Below, one piece after another: positions 8,256 through 17,058 of a stretch of 34,203 nt of DNA (the stretch's first letter is position 1; the number at the start of each line of letters is the position of its first letter). The DNA comes from Leptolyngbyaceae cyanobacterium C42_A2020_001 (GTDB lineage Bacteria > Cyanobacteriota > Cyanobacteriia > Leptolyngbyales > Leptolyngbyaceae). The stretch spans positions 1 to 34,203 of the forward strand of contig JACYLN010000091.1 in the NCBI GenBank assembly GCA_015272515.1, given 5' to 3'. Below the pieces are notes generated by a model. The model did not search any database and was not told the DNA's origin. It saw nothing but the letters and a program-made list of their open reading frames with translations. The position numbers and the translations under genes were made by a program.

Positions 8256-9803
8256 TCAAGGCATTATGCTTTTTAGAATAGAAAGGTGCTGAGACACAGA
8301 AGCCAGCGTATTTGCGGTGAGCATACCGCTGGCTGCAACGGCGGGTAGCCCAATTCCAGGAAAAGTAGAGTCGCCGCACAGAAGTAGACCTGGCAGGGGA
8401 GTTTTAGCTGTGGGAAATAGGCTTTCTCCAGCGCGTAAAGCTGGACCGTAAGAACCCCGATGACGGCGCAGGAAGCGCTCGTGTGTCAGGGGTGTGCCAA
8501 TGAGGGTGATTTCACAGCGCGATCGCACATCAGGAATCACCCGTTCTAACGCTTGCCACATCACAGCAGCACGTTCCTGTTTAAGTTGGGTATAGTCCTC
8601 ACTCCGACGATCTAGCCCTTGCCAGAGGTGATAGGGTTCGTTACCCGGTGTGTAGACGTGGATGACGTGCTTTCCATCAGGTGCGAGTGAAGGATCGAGA
8701 ACTGACGGAATAGAAATTAATACCAAATTTTGGGGAGCCGTTACGCCTTGCTGCCAATCATTCACCACAATGTAGTGACACTCAAGATCAGAGGGTAGAC
8801 CAATTGCGTCGATTCCTAAGTGAAGATGCATGAAACTGTCGCATTCTGGGGTTGACTGCCGTTTGAGCAGCCATTTCTGAGGTAAAACGCCATCGGGCAA
8901 CAACTTGAGTGTGTCCCAGATGGATGCGTTGGAGATGACTGCTTGCCGAGCCTGAATCAGGGTGCTATCTCGCAATTGAACCGCGATCGCTCGATTATTT
9001 TCCACCACAATTTGCTTCACATGGGCATTGAGCTTTAACTCGCCCCCATGTTTTTGCAGCCCATTCACCAGCGCTTTCACCAAGCCACCACTGCCACCCA
9101 GGGGATAATCGAGCTTCACACCGGGGCGATACCAATCTGCAAACATGAATGCTACCTCCGCCGCACTGGTGCCATCGGCTGGAAGCCCCGATAAGAGAAA
9201 ACACAGCATATTCAACCAGTTGCGAATAAACGGGTCACGCACCGTTTCATCCATGATGCGGCTGAAGGGTCCCGTTAGCTTGAGGACATTGGCAGAGTGT
9301 GGCAGCAGCGCAGGAAGGAACGAACCGACCGTGAAAAGTGCGCCCAGATCTAAACGTAATGCTGCTGGAGGAAGGGCGATCGCGGCTTTAGCATAGGGTT
9401 CCATGACTTGCTGAAGTTTGCGCCACTCAGCAACCGCTGTCTCACTGCGAAACCGTTCCAGTACCTGACAAAATTGGTCTGCCCCCACTGAGGTTTTGAA
9501 ATCGCCTTCAGGTAAGCAACAGCCCCAAACGTCATAGGTGACACAGGGCAACTCCTCCCCGATCGCGTCTAACACTTGCCGTAACGGGTTTGGTGAAGGG
9601 CTGTAAGACAATCCAGAATAGAGCGATGGACCCGAATCAAAGATAAAGCCATTTCGCTCAAAGGAATGGGCAGCTCCACCAGGAATGGAGTGGCTTTCGC
9701 ACACAACGACCTGAAACCCATACCGGGCTAACAATGCCGCACAACATAACCCACCAATGCCACTACCGATGACAACCACATCGGTTGCGATCGCTCCACC
9801 CAT
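8256..9803 (-). CDS. CrtH/phytoene-desaturase-type FAD-dependent oxidoreductase
   Basis: A 515-residue flavoprotein of the carotenoid isomerase / phytoene dehydrogenase superfamily. The dinucleotide-binding motif VVVIGSGIGGLCCAALLARYG lies at about residues 9-29, ending in a Glu (CES) as expected for FAD. PGGAAHSFERNGFIFDSGPS follows, and the C-terminal FAD-contacting motif is CGDSTFPGIGLPAVAASG. The last motif and the overall plan are closest to CrtH/CrtISO (prolycopene isomerase) rather than plant-type CrtP desaturase. The substrate is undetermined; it could be the main carotenoid isomerase or a paralogue acting on another polyene. It stands alone, with no carotenoid genes beside it. The start at 9803 is well placed before the FAD motif. 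Confidence 0.85.
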   Translation of the reverse strand: MGGAIATDVVVIGSGIGGLCCAALLARYGFQVVVCESHSIPGGAAHSFERNGFIFDSGPSLYSGLSYSPSPNPLRQVLDAIGEELPCVTYDVWGCCLPEGDFKTSVGADQFCQVLERFRSETAVAEWRKLQQVMEPYAKAAIALPPAALRLDLGALFTVGSFLPALLPHSANVLKLTGPFSRIMDETVRDPFIRNWLNMLCFLLSGLPADGTSAAEVAFMFADWYRPGVKLDYPLGGSGGLVKALVNGLQKHGGELKLNAHVKQIVVENNRAIAVQLRDSTLIQARQAVISNASIWDTLKLLPDGVLPQKWLLKRQSTPECDSFMHLHLGIDAIGLPSDLECHYIVVNDWQQGVTAPQNLVLISIPSVLDPSLAPDGKHVIHVYTPGNEPYHLWQGLDRRSEDYTQLKQERAAVMWQALERVIPDVRSRCEITLIGTPLTHERFLRRHRGSYGPALRAGESLFPTAKTPLPGLLLCGDSTFPGIGLPAVAASGMLTANTLASVSQHLSILKSIMP

Positions 9804-9857
9804 CTTAATTTCCGTTATTGCAGGACGCTAGCCCTTAGCCTAACCCACCACAGGGCA

Positions 9858-10901
9858 TTATTTAGGCTGGAAGGCAACATAGGTTCCGTTCAGCCCTTCA
9901 ACAATAGTTCGCGTATTGGCAATCAACATCTTGGGATAGGTATCACCCTCACTTCCCGCTTCCCCCAAACTATCGGAATAGATTTCTCCATCTGCCACCT
10001 TGACCTTTGCATCTCTGGCAACGGCTTCAATCAACTTTGAATTCACAACCACTTCTGCAAAAATCGTTGGTACACCCGCTGCTTTCACCTCATCCACCAA
10101 CTCCTTCACCCGTGTGGCTGTTGGTTTTTCCTGAGTATTCAGTCCTTGCAGCGCCCCTTCAACTGGGATGTTATACGCTTCTGAAAAATATTGCATGGCA
10201 TCATGAGTGGTCACCAGTTTGCGGTTTGCGGCTGGAACCGTCGCAATTTGAGATTTGATCCAGCGATGAATTGCATTGAGCTGAGTTTCTAGAACTTCTC
10301 CATTTTTGATGTACAACTGTTTATTCTCTGGAATAAGCTTAGTTAGTTCTGCTTGTATCACCTCTGCCATCTTTGCGCCGTTTTCTGCATTCTGCCAAAC
10401 GTGCGGATCGGGCGTATCAGATCCTTCAACATGGTCATGATTGTGCTCCGCTGCTTTCTCGTTGCCGTGTTTCTCTCCGTGCTCGTGTCCCATCAACGGT
10501 TTGGGAACAGCTTTTTCTGCCACTGCCACCTTTGGCGCAGGGTTAGACGTAGATTGAATGAACTTAATCAGCCCTGGTTCAAAGTCATAGCCGGAATACA
10601 GAATCAGTTTGGCATCTTCGATCGCCCGTCGATCTTCTGGCACCGGTTGATACACATGCCCATCCACTCCTGGCTTCAGCAAACACGTGAGGTTAACCGT
10701 GTTTTGGGCAATTTCTCGCACCATGTCACACAAGATTGTGGTGGTTGCCACTACCTTTGGAGCGTTGGCGGCTGCTACAGGGTTGGCACTGGTGCTAGTT
10801 GATTTTTGAGCATTCGGTATTGAGGACACACAACTCGTTACCAAACTGACGGTAAATACGAGGGCAATTCCTCGCCAAATTCGATGAAATGTAAACTGCA
10901 T
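9858..10901 (-). CDS. Metal ABC transporter substrate-binding lipoprotein (ZnuA/TroA type)
   Basis: A 347-residue cluster A-I binding protein that captures Zn or Mn outside the inner membrane. The signal ends in LVTSC (Cys24), a good lipobox. Metal-site landmarks are His82 in PGVDGHVYQP, His167 in DPHVW, and the later EGALQGLNTQEKPT and DGEIYSDSLG stretches. A His-rich loop (139-157, six His) favours zinc, since such loops are typical of ZnuA; the cyanobacterial manganese protein MntC, as I recall it, lacks one. The usual Pro of GVDPH is Gly81. Cys58 and Cys73 may form a disulfide. It diverges from the ATPase gene with a Fur-type palindrome between them. Confidence 0.9.
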   Translation of the reverse strand: MQFTFHRIWRGIALVFTVSLVTSCVSSIPNAQKSTSTSANPVAAANAPKVVATTTILCDMVREIAQNTVNLTCLLKPGVDGHVYQPVPEDRRAIEDAKLILYSGYDFEPGLIKFIQSTSNPAPKVAVAEKAVPKPLMGHEHGEKHGNEKAAEHNHDHVEGSDTPDPHVWQNAENGAKMAEVIQAELTKLIPENKQLYIKNGEVLETQLNAIHRWIKSQIATVPAANRKLVTTHDAMQYFSEAYNIPVEGALQGLNTQEKPTATRVKELVDEVKAAGVPTIFAEVVVNSKLIEAVARDAKVKVADGEIYSDSLGEAGSEGDTYPKMLIANTRTIVEGLNGTYVAFQPK

Positions 10902-10946
10902 AATTTTTTAACTCTCAGATTTCTACCAAAATTTTCAACCTGAGTT

Positions 10947-10971
10947 TAAAATGAGTATCGTTCTCATTTTA
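10947..10971. promoter_or_regulatory. Fur/Zur-type operator between the divergent transporter genes
   Basis: TAAAATGAG (10947-10955) and CTCATTTTA (10963-10971) form a perfect 9-bp inverted repeat around seven bases centred on 10959. Read as a 7-1-7 site it is TGAGTAT-C-GTTCTCA, close to the TGATAAT-n-ATTATCA pattern of Fur-family repressors, Zur included. It lies between the binding-protein gene (start 10901) and the ATPase gene (start 10984), where one repressor dimer could shut both promoters when metal is plentiful. The identity of the repressor is inferred. Confidence 0.7.
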
Positions 10972-10983
10972 TTTTCGGACTTC

Positions 10984-11730
10984 ATGTTAGAGGTTCAGCA
11001 ACTGGCTGTCAATTACCGGGGTATTCGGGGGCTGGATTCTGTCAGCTTTCGGGTAGAGCCTGGGCAACTGGTGGGAGTGATTGGTCCGAACGGGGCGGGC
11101 AAAAGCACCATGTTCAAAGCTATGCTGGGACTGATTCCCAAAGATCGAGGTGTGGTGAAATATTGCACCTGCCCGCTGCATCAACAGTTGGAACGGGTGG
11201 CGTATGTGCCGCAGCGATCGCAAATTGATTGGGACTATCCGATCACGATTTGGAATGTGGTGATGATGGCACGGACGCGGCAGCTTGGGTGGCTCCGTAA
11301 GCCTGGTCGTAGCGCTAAAGAGTTGGTGAAAACGGCGTTGTCTCAAGTTGCGATGTATGACTTGCGCGATCGCCGTATTAGTGACCTGTCAGGAGGGCAA
11401 CAGCAACGAGTATTTTTGGCGCGGGCATTGGCTCAACAAGCGGAGCTATTTTTCTTCGATGAACCCTTTACAGGTGTGGATACGAAAACTGAAGCGATTA
11501 TGCTGCGAATATTTGACGATCTGCGTCAGCAGGGAAAAATTTTGCTCATCAGCAGCCATGATTGGGGGCAGGCATTGAGCCAACTCGATCGCTTACTGCT
11601 GCTGAATCAACGCCTGATTGCCGATGGTGCTCCATATCAGGTCATGACTCCCGAAAATTTGCAGCAAGCTTACGGCGCAACGCTACAAACTCACTGGCAA
11701 CCCAGATTCGACTCTAACTTCTTCTGTTAA
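10984..11730 (+). CDS. Zn/Mn ABC transporter ATP-binding protein
   Basis: A 248-residue cytoplasmic ATPase that powers metal uptake. Walker A GPNGAGKST (34-42), signature LSGGQQQRV, Walker B LFFFDEP and the switch His in LLISSHD are all present. I chose the ATG at 10984 because the protein then begins MLEVQQLAVNY, as its relatives do, and because an upstream in-frame ATG at 10951 would put the operator palindrome inside the coding region. The ribosome site is poor for either start. The permease gene follows in the same direction, so the two are cotranscribed. Confidence 0.92.
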   Translation: MLEVQQLAVNYRGIRGLDSVSFRVEPGQLVGVIGPNGAGKSTMFKAMLGLIPKDRGVVKYCTCPLHQQLERVAYVPQRSQIDWDYPITIWNVVMMARTRQLGWLRKPGRSAKELVKTALSQVAMYDLRDRRISDLSGGQQQRVFLARALAQQAELFFFDEPFTGVDTKTEAIMLRIFDDLRQQGKILLISSHDWGQALSQLDRLLLLNQRLIADGAPYQVMTPENLQQAYGATLQTHWQPRFDSNFFC

Positions 11731-11811
11731 TTTCCTTTCGTGGGCAAGTACAAGGCTTTGCCCCTACTGTGTCTCGCGATTCCCCATCCCTATCTCAACT
11801 CCCTGCCCTCG

Positions 11812-12666
11812 ATGCTCACCTGGCTACTCGATCCCCTCAATTACGAATTCATGCGAAACGCGATCGCGATTAGCCTAATCGTGGGGATTCTGTGTCCCAT
11901 TGTGGGAAGTTACTTGATTGTGCAGCGCATGGCGTTGTTGGGCGATGTGATTGCTCATTCCGTAATGCCGGGACTGTCAATTTCATTGTTTTTAGGTATT
12001 GATATTTTATTCGGGGCGTTTGTCTCCGGTATTTTAGGTGCACTCACGATCGTGCTGATTCGCGCTCAGTCGAGAGTCAAGGTTGATTCGGCAATGGCAT
12101 TAACGTTTTCCAGTTACTTTGCGTTGGGTGTGATGTTAATTACGGTGCTGCGAAACAAGCTGGATCTGGATAGTTTTTTGTTTGGCGATATTCTCAGCAT
12201 TTCAGTCGCAGATATTTGGCGCACATTGGTAATCGCAGTGCTGATTTTGTTAGTGATCAAGCTGTTTTATAAAGAATTACTCTTTTATACCTTTGATCAA
12301 ACTGGCGCGCAGGCGATCGGGTTACCAATTAATGCCATTTATATGGGATTTATGGTGATGATTACGTTGACTATTATTGCCAGTATGCAAGCAGTTGGCG
12401 TGATTTTGGTAATTTCATTACTTGTGGGCCCAGCATTGACTGCTTACTTACTCGTCAAAGAGTTACACCAAATGATGTTATTGGGCGCATTATTTGGTGT
12501 TGTTTCTAGTTTTACCGGAGTCTATTTAAGTTATTTTTTCAATCTGCCATCTGGTCCGGCAATTGTTCTTGTTTCATCTAGCTTGTTTTTGCTCGCACTA
12601 TTGTTTAGCCCATCGCAGGGTATTTTGACTCGTCCAAATCTTTTGTTTAGACGGCGACGACAGTAG
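11812..12666 (+). CDS. Zn/Mn ABC transporter permease (ABC-3 family)
   Basis: The membrane channel of the importer, 284 residues with about eight or nine hydrophobic segments. Family landmarks are LNYEFMRNAIAIS at the start, GSYLIVQRMALLGDVIAHSVMPG (the ATPase contact region), and GVILVISLLVGPALTAYLL. The ATG at 11812 gives the usual family N-terminus. A GTG at 11740 is in frame, but its 24 extra codons are low in sense and overlap a small palindrome (GGGCAA/TTGCCC, 11743-11764). The ATPase stop is 81 bases upstream of the chosen start. No obvious terminator is visible in the 70-base convergent gap after it. Confidence 0.88.
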   Translation: MLTWLLDPLNYEFMRNAIAISLIVGILCPIVGSYLIVQRMALLGDVIAHSVMPGLSISLFLGIDILFGAFVSGILGALTIVLIRAQSRVKVDSAMALTFSSYFALGVMLITVLRNKLDLDSFLFGDILSISVADIWRTLVIAVLILLVIKLFYKELLFYTFDQTGAQAIGLPINAIYMGFMVMITLTIIASMQAVGVILVISLLVGPALTAYLLVKELHQMMLLGALFGVVSSFTGVYLSYFFNLPSGPAIVLVSSSLFLLALLFSPSQGILTRPNLLFRRRRQ

Positions 12667-12736
12667 TACGTGTTTGATTTTTAGACGGGACGATTCTTAG
12701 GCAAAGCGCATGGCAATGCATTCTTACAAGCTGAGA

Positions 12737-13405
12737 TTAGAATTTGTAGTTGCGATCGCGCACCCACAAACCCACCGGAACCGAATTACCTGTGGCATCA
12801 ACCTTCGCCTCTACGACGAACGATTGCTGGTTCCCCTGTTGCGCCTGGTTGATAGCGGCGTTCACCTGCTCTCGCTGGTCTTCAGGCATATAGTAGGTTT
12901 CCAGTCCGTAAATGACTCGCCATCCTTCTGCCCGTCCTTTTAGCGCAATTTGATTGGCAGGCAGGTTGGATGGACGTTCACCACTCACGCGCACGGGTTT
13001 CCAGGCTTTGGGTGGGCGCGAGTTCTCGGTTGCGGGAGCTTCCAAAATCACGTACACATCATCGATGGGATGAGTCCTTAAGCGATCGCCACCTGGCAGT
13101 TTAGACAGCGTATCGACTCTGGAAATTTCATAGCCCAACGTTTGATAGTAGCCCCGCAAAAGATCGTAGGGATCGACGGGAGCGGTTTGCAGAACCACCG
13201 TTTTACCTGTGGCATAGGTGTAAGCATCCTGAGCAGGTACGGCGATAATCAACGCGGATTGAAATACCAGTGGTAGCCAAAATCGCCATCCTGGTAAGCG
13301 TCGCGGAGTTGTTTCTGTTTCAGGTAAGGGTTCTAGCGTTGGGTCTGGGCGATCGCTGGGCGAGACTGCATCGGGCAATTTATCGCTGGGAAGGGGCGAA
13401 GTCAT
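12737..13405 (-). CDS. GDYXXLXY-family membrane-anchored protein (variant motif)
   Basis: A 222-residue protein with a Pro/Asp/Glu-rich N-terminus (1-35), one transmembrane segment (about 40-60, GWRFWLPLVFQSALIIAVPA) and an outer domain. The domain carries PVDPYDLLRGYYQTLGYEIS, the family motif GDYXXLXY with Tyr in place of Asp. The function of the family is unknown. Its ATG overlaps the DUF2157 stop by four bases (ATGA), so the two are translationally coupled and probably act together in the membrane. Confidence 0.8.
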   Translation of the reverse strand: MTSPLPSDKLPDAVSPSDRPDPTLEPLPETETTPRRLPGWRFWLPLVFQSALIIAVPAQDAYTYATGKTVVLQTAPVDPYDLLRGYYQTLGYEISRVDTLSKLPGGDRLRTHPIDDVYVILEAPATENSRPPKAWKPVRVSGERPSNLPANQIALKGRAEGWRVIYGLETYYMPEDQREQVNAAINQAQQGNQQSFVVEAKVDATGNSVPVGLWVRDRNYKF

Positions 13406-14835
13406 GGGAGTTCCTCCTGAGAGCGTGGTAAAGATTGGGGACGGTGGGGTTGGATTTTCCGTTCAAACCAGAGTCCGGCGGCGATCACGCCTGCACCGCA
13501 AAGTGCCAGCACAATTGACTTCAGCAGCAAGCCTGTGTTGTATTCCAGACTGCGGCTGATAATACTCAACACCAGCAACACCGTGCCGCCCCAAAAGGTG
13601 TGACGTTCTGTGAGGGCTAACCCATCGCGAATTAAGGCGATCGCAAACACAAACAGCATGACGTTAAAAGCCAGCGCACATACCTGACCCAATTGAGGAT
13701 GCCAGGTAAACAGCATCGCCGTTAGAATCAGCAGAATAGCAATCAGTCCACTGTTAACTGCTCGTTCTTGAAGGCGACCGAAGCGAATTTGATAGCGCAG
13801 TTGCAGCCAGCCCAAACCTGCCACTATACCCAATCCGGCTGCGTCGATCAGGGGATACCAATTCCAGACATTGATCCAATAGGTGGATTCTGTGGGGTTC
13901 GTTAGCCACCAGTAGTGAAATGCAAACGCATAAAACACCACACTTAAAAAGACTGTTGCCAGACTACGGGAAATTGGCTGAAACGATCGCGCATGAGCAC
14001 GGGTCGCAGACGGAAGGCGACCGACGGGACGACGCTGCCAGATTTCCTCGCTATAGCTCCAAAGCAAGGCAGGTGGCAGCACAAAGGCGATCGCAATAAT
14101 CCAGCCCATACTCCAAACCGCATAAAACTTGAAATTGAACACAAAGGAGATTGCAATGGCGATCGCGCTCAGTCCAACAATTACCCGCGAACGGCGACAC
14201 CAGTAAGCCAACGGTACAAACACCAGACTGATCACCAGTGGCAAATGCTGAATGATTAGCGAGGTTCCTGTGAATTGATCCCAAACGACAGAACTGCTCC
14301 AGCTAAACAAGTACGCGATCGCCACCAGAATCAACGACAACACGCCCAACGATGCTAGCCGCAAGCTATACGCCATTGCCGCTACGCCCAATCCCCACAC
14401 CAAAAATAACTCGTAAGCATCGCCGCTTTGATGAAACATTTGGGACATCAACCCCAAATTGGCACCCAATAGCAACGCCCCCAACAGCAATAGCCCATGT
14501 CCAAGCCGTTGTTGCCCTTTTTGCGAAGTGGGCTTGCGCCACAGATAAAACCCAGCCGCATTCACGCCCACAAAAGCACTGATTAACAACAGCATCTTGA
14601 GCGATCGCGACCATTCTTGCCAGTTTGCCGCCACAAAGGTAATGGCTCCCAAACCCAGAAGTACTGCCCCTAAACCCATCAAAATGGTGACGAAGCGATG
14701 ACTGGCATCTCCTTCCAGTTGATTGAATTGATAACGTGCTGCTAATCGTTCGTAGAGTGCGGCATCAATTAATCCTTCAGACCACCATTTCTCGGATTCC
14801 TGGCGCAACTGGCGGCGAAATTTTTCCGAAATCAT
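13402..14835 (-). CDS. DUF2157 domain polytopic membrane protein
   Basis: A 477-residue integral membrane protein. The soluble N-terminal 50 residues (EKWWSEGLIDAALYERLAARYQ) followed by RFVTILMGLGAVLLGLGAITFVAANWQEW are typical of DUF2157, a family without known function. About a dozen hydrophobic segments follow, with an Arg-rich cytoplasmic loop near the middle (around residue 275-290). It is the first gene of a two-gene unit with the GDYXXLXY protein, an arrangement I know from other genomes. The ATG has only a weak ribosome site. Confidence 0.82.
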   Translation of the reverse strand: MISEKFRRQLRQESEKWWSEGLIDAALYERLAARYQFNQLEGDASHRFVTILMGLGAVLLGLGAITFVAANWQEWSRSLKMLLLISAFVGVNAAGFYLWRKPTSQKGQQRLGHGLLLLGALLLGANLGLMSQMFHQSGDAYELFLVWGLGVAAMAYSLRLASLGVLSLILVAIAYLFSWSSSVVWDQFTGTSLIIQHLPLVISLVFVPLAYWCRRSRVIVGLSAIAIAISFVFNFKFYAVWSMGWIIAIAFVLPPALLWSYSEEIWQRRPVGRLPSATRAHARSFQPISRSLATVFLSVVFYAFAFHYWWLTNPTESTYWINVWNWYPLIDAAGLGIVAGLGWLQLRYQIRFGRLQERAVNSGLIAILLILTAMLFTWHPQLGQVCALAFNVMLFVFAIALIRDGLALTERHTFWGGTVLLVLSIISRSLEYNTGLLLKSIVLALCGAGVIAAGLWFERKIQPHRPQSLPRSQEELP

Positions 14836-15189
14836 AATTCAGACTCTTCACCAGGAAACGAATGCATTTACTATACTGTCCGGTTACAACACCCCCCGGA
14901 AGCATAAGACACTCTTTCATCTGGCATGATGCTTCTCGAATGGGTCTTCTAGCAGAGCTTTCAAGATGCAAGAAAAAAAGTTGCATTCCTTTTGCATTAC
15001 AAAAATGCGAAAACCCCTGTTCCAGGAGCCTCCTACCCCTGAGTGACACCTGCTTCCACCAGGCATCGACATCAGCGACGCTTCTCAGAAGGGAGAAAGC
15101 CTACAAACATCAGCCGTTTACTCACACTACTGCTTCCCGCTACTTGGCATCCCAAGAGCAGAATAGTGTCTACAATCGTGGCGGCACTT

Positions 15190-15290
15190 CAATCTCCCAT
15201 CCCTCCCCCACCTTCCTCATCTTCCCCATCCCCAGTCTCCATCCCCTACACCCTATTCCCCGTTCCCCTCTTCTGGTTCCACTTTCTCCA
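15190..15290. repeat. Low-complexity polypyrimidine stretch in the DUF2157-ftsI spacer
   Basis: The 417-base spacer 14836-15252 encodes nothing convincing. Its ftsI-side end, running a few bases into the ftsI 3' end, is almost pure C/T on the plus strand, with short repeats of CCCCATCC, CCTACACCC and CCTTCCTCATCTTCC. The last of these recurs at about 18352-18366, and the complement of the CCTACACCCTAT block recurs near 18285. Such purine/pyrimidine-biased repeats are common in filamentous cyanobacteria. The rest of the spacer contains only the promoter region of the DUF2157 gene. Confidence 0.6.
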
Positions 15291-17049
15291 CGGGAGATGA
15301 TGGTGCAATACTCTTGAGGTTGGCGATCGCGCGCATCACTTCTTTAGAAACGGGTGCGGCAACGGTACCACCATAACCACCCCCAGCGGGTTCGTCGATC
15401 ACGGTGAGAATAACGAATTGGGGTTTGTCGCCGGGGAAGAGGCTGACAAAGCTGGTAACATAGGCGCTTTCGGAGTATCCCCCTGTGCCGTTGGCTTTTT
15501 GCGAGGTTCCAGTTTTACCCGCCACCCGATAGCCCGGTAAGCGAGCGGCTTTCCCGGTGCCTTCTTCAACTGCGCCTTCCATCATGGATATCAGTGCCTT
15601 TGTGGTGGTAGGCGAGAATACCTGCCGGGTGGGGCGGAGATTGGGCTTCCAATAAAGTTGCCCCTTGCTGGTGTATAACCCTTGCACCACATGGGGTGTT
15701 ACAAGTTTGCCGCCATTGGCGATCGCGGCATGAAGTTGCACAAGCTGAATTGGTGTGAGCGAAAAACCCTGTCCAAATGCCATGACTGCCCGTTCAATCC
15801 GGGTTTCTAAAAAGGTTTTGCGGCTTCTAAACTGCCCTGGCATCTCGGAAGGAAGATCCACACCAGTAGTTCCACCCAACCCTAATCGCCGCAGCCATTG
15901 GTAGTACGCATCTGGCTTCAGCAAATCCACAATGTGAACCATACCGGGGTTGCTGGAGTTGACCAACACTTCTGTCACGGTTGAGCTACCGCCCATTCCG
16001 CCTTGAATGGGCCACCCATCCACCGTAATTTGAGAAGAGTTATCTACTACGGTGTCGGGTGTGGCAACTTTTGCTTCCAGCGCGATCGCCACATTAATCG
16101 GTTTAAAGGTTGACCCTGGTTCATACAAATCCGTAATCGCCCAGGTTTTGAACCGTTCAGGATTTGCCTTGAAATATTCGTTGGGGTCGTAGGATGGTTC
16201 TGACACCAGCGATAACAGTTCGCCTGTGTGGGCATCCATTACAATTACTGCACCCCGCTTGGCTCCCACAGCAGCAACTTGTTTTTTCAAAAATGGTTGA
16301 ATCGTGCGCTGGAGGCGCGTATCAATCGTCAAACGCAACTGCAAATCATCCAAATTGAGAAAACCAGAGGGGATTTTGTCAGGCATGACGGAGCCATCCC
16401 CCATGCGGCGTAAACGCACAGGTTCTGTCGTGCGCTGGAGTACATTTTGCTGGCTCAGTTCCAGCCCTGCCTGCCCTTCATGGTCAGCATTGACGTACCC
16501 AACAATATCTGCCGCAACTTCTTTGTAAGGGTAGAGGCGCTGCTGACCTTGCACCAATTCCAACCCATCAATCCCCAGTTCAGAAATTCGAGCCTGGGTA
16601 TCTTCCACAACGGAATACTCTACCCGAATGCCCGACTCTCCTTCGTTAAATTTCTGCACCAGTTCGGAGGCGGGTCGATTCAAGATGGGAGCCAGTTTGG
16701 CAGCGATCGCGTCTTTTTCCTGCTTAAACAGTTTGGGGTGAGCATACAGCGTATAAACCGGGCGATCCAGCGCCAGCACATTCCCCGACCGATCCACAAT
16801 GTCACGCCGTGGTACAAAGGGGCGTAAAACAGCAACCTGATTGTCTTGCGCTACTGCACGCAAAGCTGGACCTTTGACAATTTGCACATAAAACAAATTG
16901 ATGCCCAGTAGCCCCGTTCCAGTCATCAACACTGCCCATACAAGACCCGCCCTGAATGCGGAAGAATTTACCCAGGCAGGAACCCGAACTAGCTTGGTAG
17001 GTTTTTTGCGCCGACGGGAAGGGCGAAAAGAAGAGGGTGGGTTTGCCAC
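15253..17049 (-). CDS. ftsI: Septal peptidoglycan transpeptidase FtsI (class B PBP)
   Basis: A 598-residue class B penicillin-binding protein that cross-links septal peptidoglycan; its catalytic domain lies in the periplasm. It has a basic cytoplasmic start, one transmembrane segment (about 33-56), the dimerisation domain beginning RPFVPRRDIVDRSGN, and a transpeptidase domain with STFK (313-316, nucleophile Ser313), SSN (365-367) and KTGT (512-515). All three motifs and the spacing are normal. The start is GTG, supported by TAGGAGG just upstream. The FtsL-like gene ends nine bases before it, so the pair is one transcription unit, as with ftsL-ftsI elsewhere. Confidence 0.93.
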   Translation of the reverse strand: MANPPSSFRPSRRRKKPTKLVRVPAWVNSSAFRAGLVWAVLMTGTGLLGINLFYVQIVKGPALRAVAQDNQVAVLRPFVPRRDIVDRSGNVLALDRPVYTLYAHPKLFKQEKDAIAAKLAPILNRPASELVQKFNEGESGIRVEYSVVEDTQARISELGIDGLELVQGQQRLYPYKEVAADIVGYVNADHEGQAGLELSQQNVLQRTTEPVRLRRMGDGSVMPDKIPSGFLNLDDLQLRLTIDTRLQRTIQPFLKKQVAAVGAKRGAVIVMDAHTGELLSLVSEPSYDPNEYFKANPERFKTWAITDLYEPGSTFKPINVAIALEAKVATPDTVVDNSSQITVDGWPIQGGMGGSSTVTEVLVNSSNPGMVHIVDLLKPDAYYQWLRRLGLGGTTGVDLPSEMPGQFRSRKTFLETRIERAVMAFGQGFSLTPIQLVQLHAAIANGGKLVTPHVVQGLYTSKGQLYWKPNLRPTRQVFSPTTTKALISMMEGAVEEGTGKAARLPGYRVAGKTGTSQKANGTGGYSESAYVTSFVSLFPGDKPQFVILTVIDEPAGGGYGGTVAAPVSKEVMRAIANLKSIAPSSPVEKVEPEEGNGE

Positions 17050-17058
17050 GACAACCTC

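Noticed and set aside
10951-10983. Upstream ATG start for the metal transporter ATPase
   Set aside because: It would place the operator palindrome in the coding region and add 11 residues not typical of the family; ATG 10984 gives the normal N-terminus.
14862-15317. Plus-strand frame of 151 codons in the DUF2157-ftsI spacer
   Set aside because: Its second half is translated low-complexity pyrimidine repeat and it runs into the ftsI 3' end; no domain or ribosome site.
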